Shown: positions 1 to 6,160 of the stretch, one piece after another
Numbering within the stretch: position 1 is the first letter of the stretch
How the letters are laid out: each line of letters opens with the position of its first letter
Assembly: GCA_010030955.1 (NCBI GenBank)
Contig: RHBP01000071.1
Location: forward strand, 1-8,429
Source of the DNA: Synechococcaceae bacterium WBB_10_009
Lineage (GTDB): Bacteria > Cyanobacteriota > Cyanobacteriia > PCC-6307 > Cyanobiaceae
DNA: 8,429 bases
Reading direction: 5' to 3'
Position numbers and translations under genes: made by a program
Notes under the pieces: model-generated
What the model saw: the letters and a program-made list of their open reading frames with translations, nothing else
What the model was told of the DNA's origin: nothing
Database searches by the model: none

Positions 1-1647
1 AAGAACGTGAGCCTCACCCTGCCCAGCCAGCGGGTGGATCGCTTCGACAGCAACATCGCCCACATCCTGGGGGGCACCCGCAAGGCCGGGCTCACCTTCG
101 CCCCGGAGGCCGGCACCCAGCGGCTGCGCGACATCGTCAACAAGGGGCTCACCGATGCCGAGCTGCTGCGGGGCATCCGCACCGCCATGGAGAGCGGTTA
201 CCGCAAGGTCAAGCTCTATTTCATGATCGGCCTGCCGGGGGAAACCGATGCCGATGTGATCGGCATCGCCGACACCTGCCGCTCGCTGCAGCAGCAATGC
301 CGCGACCTGGGGCGTCTGGAGCTGAACCTCACGATCAGCAACTTCACCCCCAAGCCCCACACCCCCTTTCAGTGGCACAGCGTCAGCACGGCTGAATTCC
401 AGCGGCGTCAGCGGCTGCTGCGCGATGCCCTGCGGCCCTTGCGGGGGATCAAAACCAACACCACCGACGTGCGCCTCTCGGCCATGGAGGATTTCGTGGG
501 CCGCGGCGACCGCCGCCTGGCGCCGGTGATCGAGGCGGCCTGGCGCGCCGGAGCCGGGCTGGATGCCTGGTTTGAGGCGGCGGAGCGCACCTACGGCGCC
601 TGGACCAGCGCCATCGAGGCCGCCGGCCTGGGGGGGCGCTACCGCGAGCTGGAGCTGGGGGAATGGAGCGCTGCTGAGGGGATGGGGGCCGCCGACCTGG
701 AGGCCTTCTGCCGGCAGCCGCTGCCGTGGGACCACATCGATTCCGGCGTGGACAAGGCCTGGCTGGCGGAGGATCTGCAGCGCGCCCTGGCGGCCGCCGT
801 GGTGCCCGATTGCTCGTTTGAAGGCTGCAGCAGCTGTGGCGTCTGCGGACCGGAGCTGGGCCACAACGTGGTGGTGCCGCCGCCGCCGATTCCGCCGCAA
901 ACGCCGCAGCGCCCCCCCGCCAGCGAACGGGTGCAGCGTTTGCGGTTTTGCTTCAGCAAAACGGGATCGCTCGTGTTGCTCAGCCACCTCGATCTGGTGC
1001 GCCTGCTGGAGCGGGCCCTGCGCCGCTCCGCGTTGCCGGTGAGTTTCACCGGCGGGTTTCACCCGTTGCCGCGGGTGCAGTTCGGCCTGGCCCTGCCCCT
1101 GGGGGTGGAGGCGCTGGGGGAATGGATGGATGTGGAGTTGGCCCAGCCCATCGCCGCGGAGCGGGCCCGGGCGGCCCTGCAACAGCAGCTGCCGGAAGGC
1201 TTTGCGCTGCTGAGCGTCGCGGAGGTGCCGGTGTCTGGCCCCAGCCTCTCCCAGCAGATCGTGGCTTCGAGCTGGCAGCTGGCGCTGCAGCCGCTCGCGG
1301 CCCCGGCGCCGGCGGCGGCGGCCTGGCGGGGGGCCGCCGCAGCGTTGCTGACGGCCGAGAGCTGGATCTGGCACGACACCGACAAAAAGGGTCGCCCCCG
1401 GCAACGGGATTGCCGCCCCTTCCTGCAGGAGCTGGAGCTGCTCCTGACCGACCAGCCGGGCCTTCAACCCGCCGCCATCACCGTGCAGTACAGGGCCCTG
1501 GTGGACCCCACCGGCCGCAGCCTCAGGCCCGAGCAGCTCCAGCACTGGTTTGCCACGGTGTTGGACGTGCCCCTGGAGTTGCGCCAGTTGCGGCGCCTGG
1601 CCCTGCACCTGGCACCGGCCCAGGACCATCCCAATCAGCCGTGCTAA
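1..1647 (+). CDS. B12-binding-type radical SAM protein (TIGR03960-like) fused to DUF2344 domain, 5'-truncated
   Basis: The gene enters from the left edge: the frame is open from base 1, so the GTG at 7 is internal and not a start. It ends at TAA 1645-1647, leaving 548 residues in the window. The visible N-terminal part is the second half of a radical SAM core: GLTFAPEAGTQRLRDIVNKG near residues 29-48, a KLYFMIGLPGETDAD strand near 71-85, and an NLTISNFTPKPHTPFQW strand near 108-124. The CxxxCxxC iron-sulfur loop would lie upstream and cannot be checked. A second cysteine set, CX4CX2CX2C (C271, C276, C279, C282), precedes a proline-rich linker (about 289-308). From about residue 311 the protein matches DUF2344/TIGR03936 (RLRFCFSKTGSLVLLSHLDLVRLLERALRR, then GGFHPLPRVQFGLALPLGVE). 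This fusion is common in cyanobacteria and its substrate is unknown. No clear terminator follows, so read-through into rne is possible. Confidence 0.9.
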   Translation, partial: KNVSLTLPSQRVDRFDSNIAHILGGTRKAGLTFAPEAGTQRLRDIVNKGLTDAELLRGIRTAMESGYRKVKLYFMIGLPGETDADVIGIADTCRSLQQQCRDLGRLELNLTISNFTPKPHTPFQWHSVSTAEFQRRQRLLRDALRPLRGIKTNTTDVRLSAMEDFVGRGDRRLAPVIEAAWRAGAGLDAWFEAAERTYGAWTSAIEAAGLGGRYRELELGEWSAAEGMGAADLEAFCRQPLPWDHIDSGVDKAWLAEDLQRALAAAVVPDCSFEGCSSCGVCGPELGHNVVVPPPPIPPQTPQRPPASERVQRLRFCFSKTGSLVLLSHLDLVRLLERALRRSALPVSFTGGFHPLPRVQFGLALPLGVEALGEWMDVELAQPIAAERARAALQQQLPEGFALLSVAEVPVSGPSLSQQIVASSWQLALQPLAAPAPAAAAWRGAAAALLTAESWIWHDTDKKGRPRQRDCRPFLQELELLLTDQPGLQPAAITVQYRALVDPTGRSLRPEQLQHWFATVLDVPLELRQLRRLALHLAPAQDHPNQPC

Positions 1648-1796
1648 TTTCAGTTCAGACGGCAGATCTGCGGCCTGATTATTGGCTCGCCGGATCGCTC
1701 TCCCAGTCTTGTTCAGTTCGGCCAGTCACGACCTGATCGCGTTTCGATCCCGTCGCTCCGATTCCGTCGAATCGATTTCAAGGCCCGGAGGAGTGT

Positions 1797-1843
1797 CCGC
1801 AACAGCTTTCTTGAATTCATTTCCTGAAAGCGGTCCGTTGCGG
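1797..1843 (+). promoter_or_regulatory. Two-tier hairpin with AT-rich loop in the rne leader
   Basis: An outer stem CCGCAAC (1797-1803) pairs with GTTGCGG (1837-1843). An inner stem GCTTTC (1805-1810) pairs with GAAAGC (1826-1831). The apical loop 1811-1825 (TTGAATTCATTTCCT) is conspicuously AT-rich for this window. RNase E prefers AU-rich single-stranded RNA, so this loop is a reasonable candidate entry site for autoregulatory cleavage. Competing pairings exist: GTGTCCG (1793-1799) or GTCCGT (1833-1838) can both pair with the segment at 1854-1861. The structure was read by eye and is not folded or tested. Confidence 0.45.
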
Positions 1844-1885
1844 TTCCGTTAAGACGGACACCTCTGCTGGTTTCCGCGCCCAATC

Positions 1886-1919
1886 GCCATAGGCCGCCAG
1901 CTGGCTGCCGGCCTATGGC
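1886..1919 (+). promoter_or_regulatory. Strong 34-base hairpin in the rne leader
   Basis: The arms 1886-1896 and 1909-1919 are perfect complements (11 bp, GCCATAGGCCG with CGGCCTATGGC). They are followed by a single C/C mismatch, a 3-bp CAG/CTG stem and a CTGG tetraloop. No T tract follows on either side (CCTGGCC after the + strand stem), so it does not look like a classical intrinsic terminator. It lies about 218 bases before the rne start. It could be a leader RNA stem that stabilises the transcript, a Rho-independent-like end without a U tract for the upstream gene, or a protein-binding palindrome. The match is far better than chance for this length. Confidence 0.6.
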
Positions 1920-2103
1920 CCTGGCCTTGACCCTTGCTCTTGGCCCACAGCCAACCCCACGCCGCATGGTTTGCCGCCCCCCTCTGGGGCGGTTCAGGCG
2001 TTGTTTCTCCCATCCGCAACTCCACGCCCCTGGGAACCCCCCGGGGCCCATTCCTCGGCACAGCCCCGGCAGGATCCAGCCCCCGTTGCGGTTCACCCGT
2101 CCC

Positions 2104-2134
2104 GACCTGCCCCCGGCAGGTCATCCTCTGACCT
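2104..2134 (+). promoter_or_regulatory. Mutually exclusive hairpins at the rne ribosome-binding region
   Basis: GACCTGCC (2104-2111) pairs perfectly with GGCAGGTC (2115-2122) across a three-base CCC loop. AGGTCA (2118-2123) also pairs perfectly with TGACCT (2129-2134) across a TCCTC loop. The segment AGGTC at 2118-2122 is used by both, so only one hairpin can form at a time. The second hairpin ends 3 bases before the rne ATG at 2138, covering the place where a Shine-Dalgarno sequence would sit. No strong Shine-Dalgarno is visible. The arrangement resembles a two-state translational switch, but that role is inference. Confidence 0.5.
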
Positions 2135-2137
2135 TCC

Positions 2138-4159
2138 ATGCCCCAACAGATCGTCATCGCTGAGCAGCTGCGGATCGCCGCGGTGCTCACCGACGACCGC
2201 GTTGATGAACTTGTGGTGGCCCAGGGCCGCTACCAGATCGGCGATGTGTACCTCGGCACCGTGGAAAACGTGCTGCCGGGCATCGATGCCGCCTTCGTGA
2301 ACATCGGCGAAGGCGAAAAGAACGGCTTCATTCATGTCACCGACCTCGGCCCGCTGCGGCTGAAGAAGGGCACGGTGGGCATCACCGAACTGCTCGAACC
2401 GCGCCAAAAGGTGCTGGTGCAGGTGATGAAGGAGCCCACCGGCACCAAGGGCCCCCGCCTCACCGGCAACCTCAGCCTCCCCGGCCGCTTCCTGGTGCTG
2501 CAGCCCCACGGCCAGGGGGTGAACATCTCGCGGCGGATCAATGCCGAGAGCGAGCGCAACCGCCTGAGGGCCCTGGGGGTGCTGATCAAGCCCCCGGGTG
2601 CCGGCCTGTTGGTGCGCACCGAGGCCGAAGGGGTGAGCGAGGAGCAGCTGATCGACGACCTCGAGGCGCTGCTGCGCCAGTGGGAGGCGATTCAGACCGC
2701 CGCTGAAACCGCCAGCCCGCCGGTGCTGCTCAACCGCGACGAAGACTTCATCCATCGCATCCTGCGCGACCACATCAACCCCGAGGTGGTGCGGATCGTG
2801 GTGGATTGCGCCGATGGCGTCTCCCGAGTGCAGGCGTTCCTGGGGGCTGACCAAGGGCAGGTGCAGGTGGACCTCCACCCCGAGCCGGCGGAGATCCTGG
2901 AGCAGTTCAAGGTCAACGCCGCCATCCGTGATGCGCTCAAGCCCCGGGTGGATCTGCCCTCCGGCGGCTACGTGATCATCGAGCCCACCGAGGCCCTCAC
3001 GGTGATCGACGTCAACTCTGGCTCGTTCACCCGCTCGGCCAACGCCCGTGAAACGGTGCTGTGGACCAACACCGAGGCGGCCACGGAAATCGCCCGCCAG
3101 CTCAAGCTGCGCAACATCGGCGGTGTGGTGATCATCGACTTCATTGACATGGAGTCGCGCCGCGATCAGCTGCAGGTGCTGGAGCACTTCACGGCCGCCG
3201 TGCGCCACGATTCGGCCCGCCCCCAGATCGCCCAGATCACTGAGCTGGGCCTGGTGGAGCTCACCCGCAAGCGCCAGGGCCAGAACATCTATGAGTTGTT
3301 TGGCCGCGCCTGCCCCAGCTGCGGTGGCCTTGGCCACGTGGCGGTGCTGCCCGGCAAGGACAGCCTGCAGCCCCTGGCGGCCGCCCCTGGCCTGGTGCGT
3401 TCCGCCGCTTCGGCCCGTGCTGAGGTGTACAGCCCCAGCGGTGCCGCAGAAAGCTCCGGCGGCCGCCGCCGCCGCGGAGGCCGCGGAGGCCGCAGCGCCG
3501 CTGAGCTGGCGGAGCTGCCCCCCCTCAGCGATGGCCTCAACGGCACCGTGGCCGGCCACTCCCACGAGGCCGCCCTCGATGCCGCCGAGCCGGCACCGCG
3601 CCGGCCGGATGCTGAGCTGGTGGCCGTTCCCATGCAACCCGAGCAGGAGCTGGTCTATGGCTGGCTGGGCCTCAATCCCGCCCTGCTGCTCGACCCCGTG
3701 CCCAGCACCGACAACCTGGTGGTGCGGGTGGTGCGGCCCGGCGACGACGCCGAGGCCGTGTTGGAGGAGGCCCGTCAGCAGCTGGCGGCCGCCGGTCCGC
3801 GCCGCCGCCGCCGCGGCCGTGGTGGCCAGGCCGCTGAGGCCGGCTCCGAGCCGCCCATGGCCATCTCTGTGGCCGACGTGGCCCCCGAACCCCTGCCGGT
3901 GACGGTGGAGATCACCCCGCTGCCCGTGAGCCTGCCCCCCGAGCTGGCCGACGAGGCGGCGCCCGCGGCCAATGGCCGCGCCACCCGCAACACCCGCAGC
4001 CGCTCCCGCGCCGGCGCCACCCCGGCGGCGGCCGTCACCGTGACCGAGCCGGTGCTGGCGTCTGAGCCCGTGGCTGCCCCGGCGGATGCGGCCTCCGAAC
4101 CCGACGACGACAGCGGTGAACCGCGCCGCCGCCGCCGCCGTTCCTCGGCGGCGGTCTGA
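2138..4159 (+). CDS. rne: Ribonuclease E (Rne/Rng family), cyanobacterial type
   Basis: 673-residue endoribonuclease that starts bulk mRNA decay and RNA maturation. The S1 RNA-binding domain is near residues 33-110 (GDVYLGTVENVLPGIDAAFVNIGEGEKNGFIHVTDL region). The 5'-sensor residues R160/T161 sit in GLLVRT. Both catalytic metal-binding aspartates are present: D291 in VIDVNSG and D334 in VIIDFIDM, 43 residues apart as in E. coli. The Zn-link CPSC is at 392-395, also at E. coli spacing. After about residue 405 comes a low-complexity Ala/Pro/Arg tail with Arg-rich patches at 443-452, 555-561 and 663-668. The tail ends RRRRRRSSAAV, containing the nonapeptide RRRRRRSSA (663-671) reported to bind PNPase in cyanobacterial RNase E. 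The ATG at 2138 gives the expected N-terminus (MPQQIVIAEQ) but has no clear Shine-Dalgarno. rnhB follows after 4 bases. Confidence 0.97.
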   Translation: MPQQIVIAEQLRIAAVLTDDRVDELVVAQGRYQIGDVYLGTVENVLPGIDAAFVNIGEGEKNGFIHVTDLGPLRLKKGTVGITELLEPRQKVLVQVMKEPTGTKGPRLTGNLSLPGRFLVLQPHGQGVNISRRINAESERNRLRALGVLIKPPGAGLLVRTEAEGVSEEQLIDDLEALLRQWEAIQTAAETASPPVLLNRDEDFIHRILRDHINPEVVRIVVDCADGVSRVQAFLGADQGQVQVDLHPEPAEILEQFKVNAAIRDALKPRVDLPSGGYVIIEPTEALTVIDVNSGSFTRSANARETVLWTNTEAATEIARQLKLRNIGGVVIIDFIDMESRRDQLQVLEHFTAAVRHDSARPQIAQITELGLVELTRKRQGQNIYELFGRACPSCGGLGHVAVLPGKDSLQPLAAAPGLVRSAASARAEVYSPSGAAESSGGRRRRGGRGGRSAAELAELPPLSDGLNGTVAGHSHEAALDAAEPAPRRPDAELVAVPMQPEQELVYGWLGLNPALLLDPVPSTDNLVVRVVRPGDDAEAVLEEARQQLAAAGPRRRRRGRGGQAAEAGSEPPMAISVADVAPEPLPVTVEITPLPVSLPPELADEAAPAANGRATRNTRSRSRAGATPAAAVTVTEPVLASEPVAAPADAASEPDDDSGEPRRRRRRSSAAV

Positions 4160-4163
4160 GCCG

Positions 4164-4790
4164 ATGGCCACCCCGCTGGGCGCAGGCCTGCGCTGCGCCG
4201 GGGTGGATGAGGTGGGCCGCGGCTGCTGGTACGGCCCGGTGTTTGCCGCCGCCGTGATCCTGCCCGCCGCCGGCCGTGCGCCGCTGGCGGCCGCGGGCCT
4301 CACCGACAGCAAGGCCCTCACGCCCAAGCGCCGGGCCCGGCTGGTGCCATTGATTGAGCAGCACGCCGACAGCTGGGCCCTGGGGCAGGCGTCCGCCCGG
4401 GAGATCGATGCGGTGGGGATCCGCGCCGCCACGGAGCGGGCCATGCTGCGGGCCCTGCAACGGCTGCCGGCTCCGCCGCCCCAACTGGTGCTCGTGGATG
4501 GGGTGCTGCCCCTGCGGCTATGGCCGGGCCCCCAGCGCACGGTGGTGCGCGGTGACAGCCAGTGCCTGGAGATCGCCGCCGCCAGCGTGCTGGCCAAGCA
4601 GGCACGCGACGCCTTGATCCATCGGCTGGCCCGCCGCCACGGCGGCTATGGCCTGGAGCGCCATGCTGGCTACGGCACGGCCCTGCACCGGGCGGCACTG
4701 CTGGAGCTGGGCCCCACGGCGCTGCACCGCCGCTCGTTTCTGGGCAAGGTGCTTACGGCGTCTGCCGCTGCCACTGATCAAAGTCGCTGA
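4164..4790 (+). CDS. rnhB: Ribonuclease HII
   Basis: 208-residue RNase HII, which cuts the RNA strand of RNA-DNA hybrids and removes single ribonucleotides from DNA. The four acidic active-site residues are visible: D15 and E16 in DEVGRG, D112 in LVDG, and D131 in RGDS, spaced as in E. coli RNase HII (D16, E17, D108, D126). Other family blocks are LTDSKALT (46-53), IAAASVLAKQARD (137-149) and HAGYGT near 172. The ATG at 4164 was chosen because GLRCAGVDEVGRG follows at the normal distance. An in-frame ATG at 4086 would add 26 residues that only echo the rne tail. The start is 4 bases after the rne stop, which implies co-transcription and possibly coupled translation. The poorly conserved last 12 residues overlap the 3' end of the convergent DUF1997 gene. 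Confidence 0.95.
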   Translation: MATPLGAGLRCAGVDEVGRGCWYGPVFAAAVILPAAGRAPLAAAGLTDSKALTPKRRARLVPLIEQHADSWALGQASAREIDAVGIRAATERAMLRALQRLPAPPPQLVLVDGVLPLRLWPGPQRTVVRGDSQCLEIAAASVLAKQARDALIHRLARRHGGYGLERHAGYGTALHRAALLELGPTALHRRSFLGKVLTASAAATDQSR

Positions 4791-5268
4791 GCAACTGCTG
4801 GCCCACCCGGGTTTTGATGCCCAGCAGGATCCCGGACAGCAGCGAGCGGCCCGTGGCCTCCAGCACCCCCACCGGGATCAGCTTCAGCAAGCTGGGCTGG
4901 CTCACGCTCACCGCCAGCGTGGCTTCACCGTGGAGGCCGGCGGCGTCCGCCTCCAACCACGAGTGCAGGGTGAGCTGGAAGTCATCCACCAGCCCGAGCC
5001 CCTCCAGGTCGCAGTCCACCGCCTCCAGCTCGATGCGGTTGGGGCTGCGGCGGGCCACCAGATCCACCACGGGCTGGATCTGCAGCTGGAACACCTGCAG
5101 GCGCGTCACCGTGTAGCGGTAGCGGCCATCCCCGAGGCCGCTGAGCTGCTGGGGCTCAAGCAGGGCGCCGATCACCCGCTCCTCGTCGTTGAGGTAGGCC
5201 CCCAGGCGCTCGGCATGGTGCTTCACCGGCAGCTGCAACGCTTGGCTGGCGCTGAAGGCCAGGGGCAT
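4753..5268 (-). CDS. DUF1997 family protein
   Basis: 171-residue protein resembling DUF1997, a family found mainly in cyanobacteria and plants, with no settled function. Visible family-like stretches are HHAERLGAYLNDEERVIGALLEPQQLSGLGDGRYRY near residues 17-52, the following TVTRLQVFQLQIQPVVDL strands, IELEAVDCDLEGLGLVDDFQLTLHSWLEA in the middle, and LEATGRSLLSGILLGIKTRVGQQLLSDF near the end. There is no signal peptide, membrane helix or cysteine motif. The alternating hydrophobic pattern suggests a beta-rich soluble fold, possibly START/polyketide-cyclase-like; that fold is a guess. The start is ATG at 5268-5266. The gene is divergent from pheA (53 bases between starts), and its 3' end overlaps rnhB by 38 bases tail-to-tail. 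Confidence 0.85.
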   Translation of the reverse strand: MPLAFSASQALQLPVKHHAERLGAYLNDEERVIGALLEPQQLSGLGDGRYRYTVTRLQVFQLQIQPVVDLVARRSPNRIELEAVDCDLEGLGLVDDFQLTLHSWLEADAAGLHGEATLAVSVSQPSLLKLIPVGVLEATGRSLLSGILLGIKTRVGQQLLSDFDQWQRQTP

Positions 5269-5291
5269 CGAGGGGTGGCCGGGGCGCCATG

Positions 5292-5297
5292 ATCCTA
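5292..5297 (-). promoter_or_regulatory. Possible -10 element for the DUF1997 gene
   Basis: On the - strand TAGGAT lies 23 bases upstream of the DUF1997 ATG, within the short divergent spacer shared with pheA. It matches four of six positions of the sigma70 -10 consensus. No recognisable -35 is found 16-18 bases upstream. The same TAGGATC core precedes the LON-domain gene at 7816-7822. The evidence is weak. Confidence 0.2.
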
Positions 5298-5321
5298 AGC
5301 AGCACGGCCTGTTCTGCCCCC

Positions 5322-6155
5322 ATGCGCATCGCCTTTCTCGGCCCGGCCGGCACCTACGGCGAGCAGGCGGCCCAGCGGCTGGCGGCCCTTGAGCAGATCA
5401 CGGCCCCCGAGCTGGTGCCCCAGGTGGGCATCCGTGCGGTGGTGAAGGCCCTGGCCGATGGCCACTGCGAGGCGGCTGTGGTGCCGGTGGAAAACTCCGT
5501 GGAGGGGGGCGTCACCGCCTGCCTCGATGCCCTCTGGGAGCATCCGGAACTGCGGGTGGCCCGGGCCCTGGTGCTGCCGATCCGCCATGCGCTGTTGGGC
5601 AGTGGCCCGCTCGAGGGCATCAGTGAGGTGCTCTCCCACCCCCAGGCCCTGGCGCAGTGCAGCCAATGGTTGGCGGAGCACCTGCCCACCGCCCTGCAGC
5701 TGCCCACCAGCTCCACCGCCGAGGCGGCGCGCATGGTGGCGGGCAGCCGCTTTCGTGCGGCCATCGCATCACGCCAGGCGGCCCAGGAGCACGGGCTCCA
5801 GGAGCTGGCCTACCCGATCAACGATGTGCCCGGCAACTGCACCCGTTTTCTGCTGCTGCGCCGCGGTGCGCGCAGCCTCGATGGGCCCCTGGCCAGCCTG
5901 GCCTTTTCGCTGCACGCCAACCAGCCCGGGGCACTGCTGCAGGCCCTCAGCTGCTTTGCCCAGCTCGCCCTCAACATGAGCCGCATTGAATCGCGCCCCT
6001 CCAAGCGGGAGATGGGCGAATACATCTTTTTCGTGGATCTGGAGTTGCCCCAGGGCCCGGAGCCCCTGCAGCAGGCCCTGCGGCAGCTGGAGCCCCTCTG
6101 CGAGCACCTGGCGGTGTTCGGGGCCTACCCGCTCACCCAGCTGGAGGCCCCCTAG
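5322..6155 (+). CDS. pheA: Prephenate dehydratase
   Basis: 277-residue monofunctional prephenate dehydratase, which converts prephenate to phenylpyruvate in phenylalanine synthesis (cytoplasm). The catalytic domain starts MRIAFLGPAGTYGEQAA and carries VVPVENSVEGGV, the TSSTAEAARMV loop, and DVPGNCTRFLLL with the catalytic TRF at 174-176. A C-terminal ACT domain follows from about residue 189, with GALL (203-206, GALV in many relatives) and IESRPSK (ESRP at 223-226), the blocks that bind Phe for feedback inhibition. There is no chorismate mutase domain, so it is not the enterobacterial fused PheA. I chose ATG 5322 because homologues begin MRIAFLGP; an in-frame ATG at 5289 would add 11 unrelated residues. 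The stop TAG (6153-6155) overlaps the stop of the convergent methyltransferase gene. Confidence 0.96.
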   Translation: MRIAFLGPAGTYGEQAAQRLAALEQITAPELVPQVGIRAVVKALADGHCEAAVVPVENSVEGGVTACLDALWEHPELRVARALVLPIRHALLGSGPLEGISEVLSHPQALAQCSQWLAEHLPTALQLPTSSTAEAARMVAGSRFRAAIASRQAAQEHGLQELAYPINDVPGNCTRFLLLRRGARSLDGPLASLAFSLHANQPGALLQALSCFAQLALNMSRIESRPSKREMGEYIFFVDLELPQGPEPLQQALRQLEPLCEHLAVFGAYPLTQLEAP

Positions 6156-6160
6156 GGGCC
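6146..6160. other. Palindrome holding both convergent stop codons
   Basis: GGCCCC (6146-6151) and GGGGCC (6155-6160) flank CTA, giving a 6-bp GC stem with a three-base loop on either strand. The pheA TAG (6153-6155) and the methyltransferase TAG (complement of 6152-6154) share bases 6153-6154 inside it. No T tract follows on either side, so if it ends transcription it is an atypical bidirectional terminator. Confidence 0.5.

Larger units (their letters stand above)
1648..2137 (+). promoter_or_regulatory. Long structured 5' leader region of rne
   Basis: This 490-base stretch has no credible gene. Short open frames on both strands lack family resemblance and look like GC-driven chance. On the rne sense strand it is rich in inverted repeats: 1759-1774 (6 bp, 4-base loop), 1797-1843 (7+6 bp), 1886-1919 (11+3 bp), 1974-1992 (7 bp, loop CCTCT), 2026-2047 (8 bp with one bulge), 2014-2020 with 2085-2091 (7 bp), 2104-2122 (8 bp) and 2118-2134 (6 bp). 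A 12-base direct repeat, CCGTTGCGGTTC, occurs at 1835-1846 and 2083-2094. No convincing -35/-10 pair was found, so the transcript start is unknown. Long leaders that mediate feedback by RNase E on its own mRNA are known for E. coli rne and have been reported in cyanobacteria. That this leader does the same is inference. Confidence 0.6.

Noticed and set aside
563..1736. Alternative + strand frames inside the radical SAM gene
   Set aside because: They are shadows of the real frame, Ala/Arg/Gly-rich, and no frameshift is needed because the main frame is continuous to its stop.
1713..2190. Small - strand frames (1713-2096, 1849-2190) and + strand frames starting at 1915-1971 in the rne leader
   Set aside because: They are Arg/Pro/Gly-rich with no recognisable domain, and several overlap each other and the rne start. 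The inverted repeats explain the region better.
3461..4140. GCC/CGC triplet runs as a repeat element
   Set aside because: They encode the Arg-rich and Ala-rich patches of the RNase E tail and need no separate explanation.
4086..4163. Upstream ATG of rnhB inside rne
   Set aside because: The added residues only reflect the rne Arg-codon tail in another frame, and the family N-terminus fits ATG 4164.
2093..4597. 834-codon open frame on the - strand
   Set aside because: It lies wholly opposite rne and rnhB, is low-complexity (Gly/Ala/His/Arg-rich) and has no family motif. Long antisense frames are expected opposite GC-rich genes.
5289..5321. Upstream ATG of pheA at 5289
   Set aside because: It is in frame, but it adds 11 residues not typical of the family. 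MRIAFLGP at 5322 is the usual N-terminus. It cannot be excluded.
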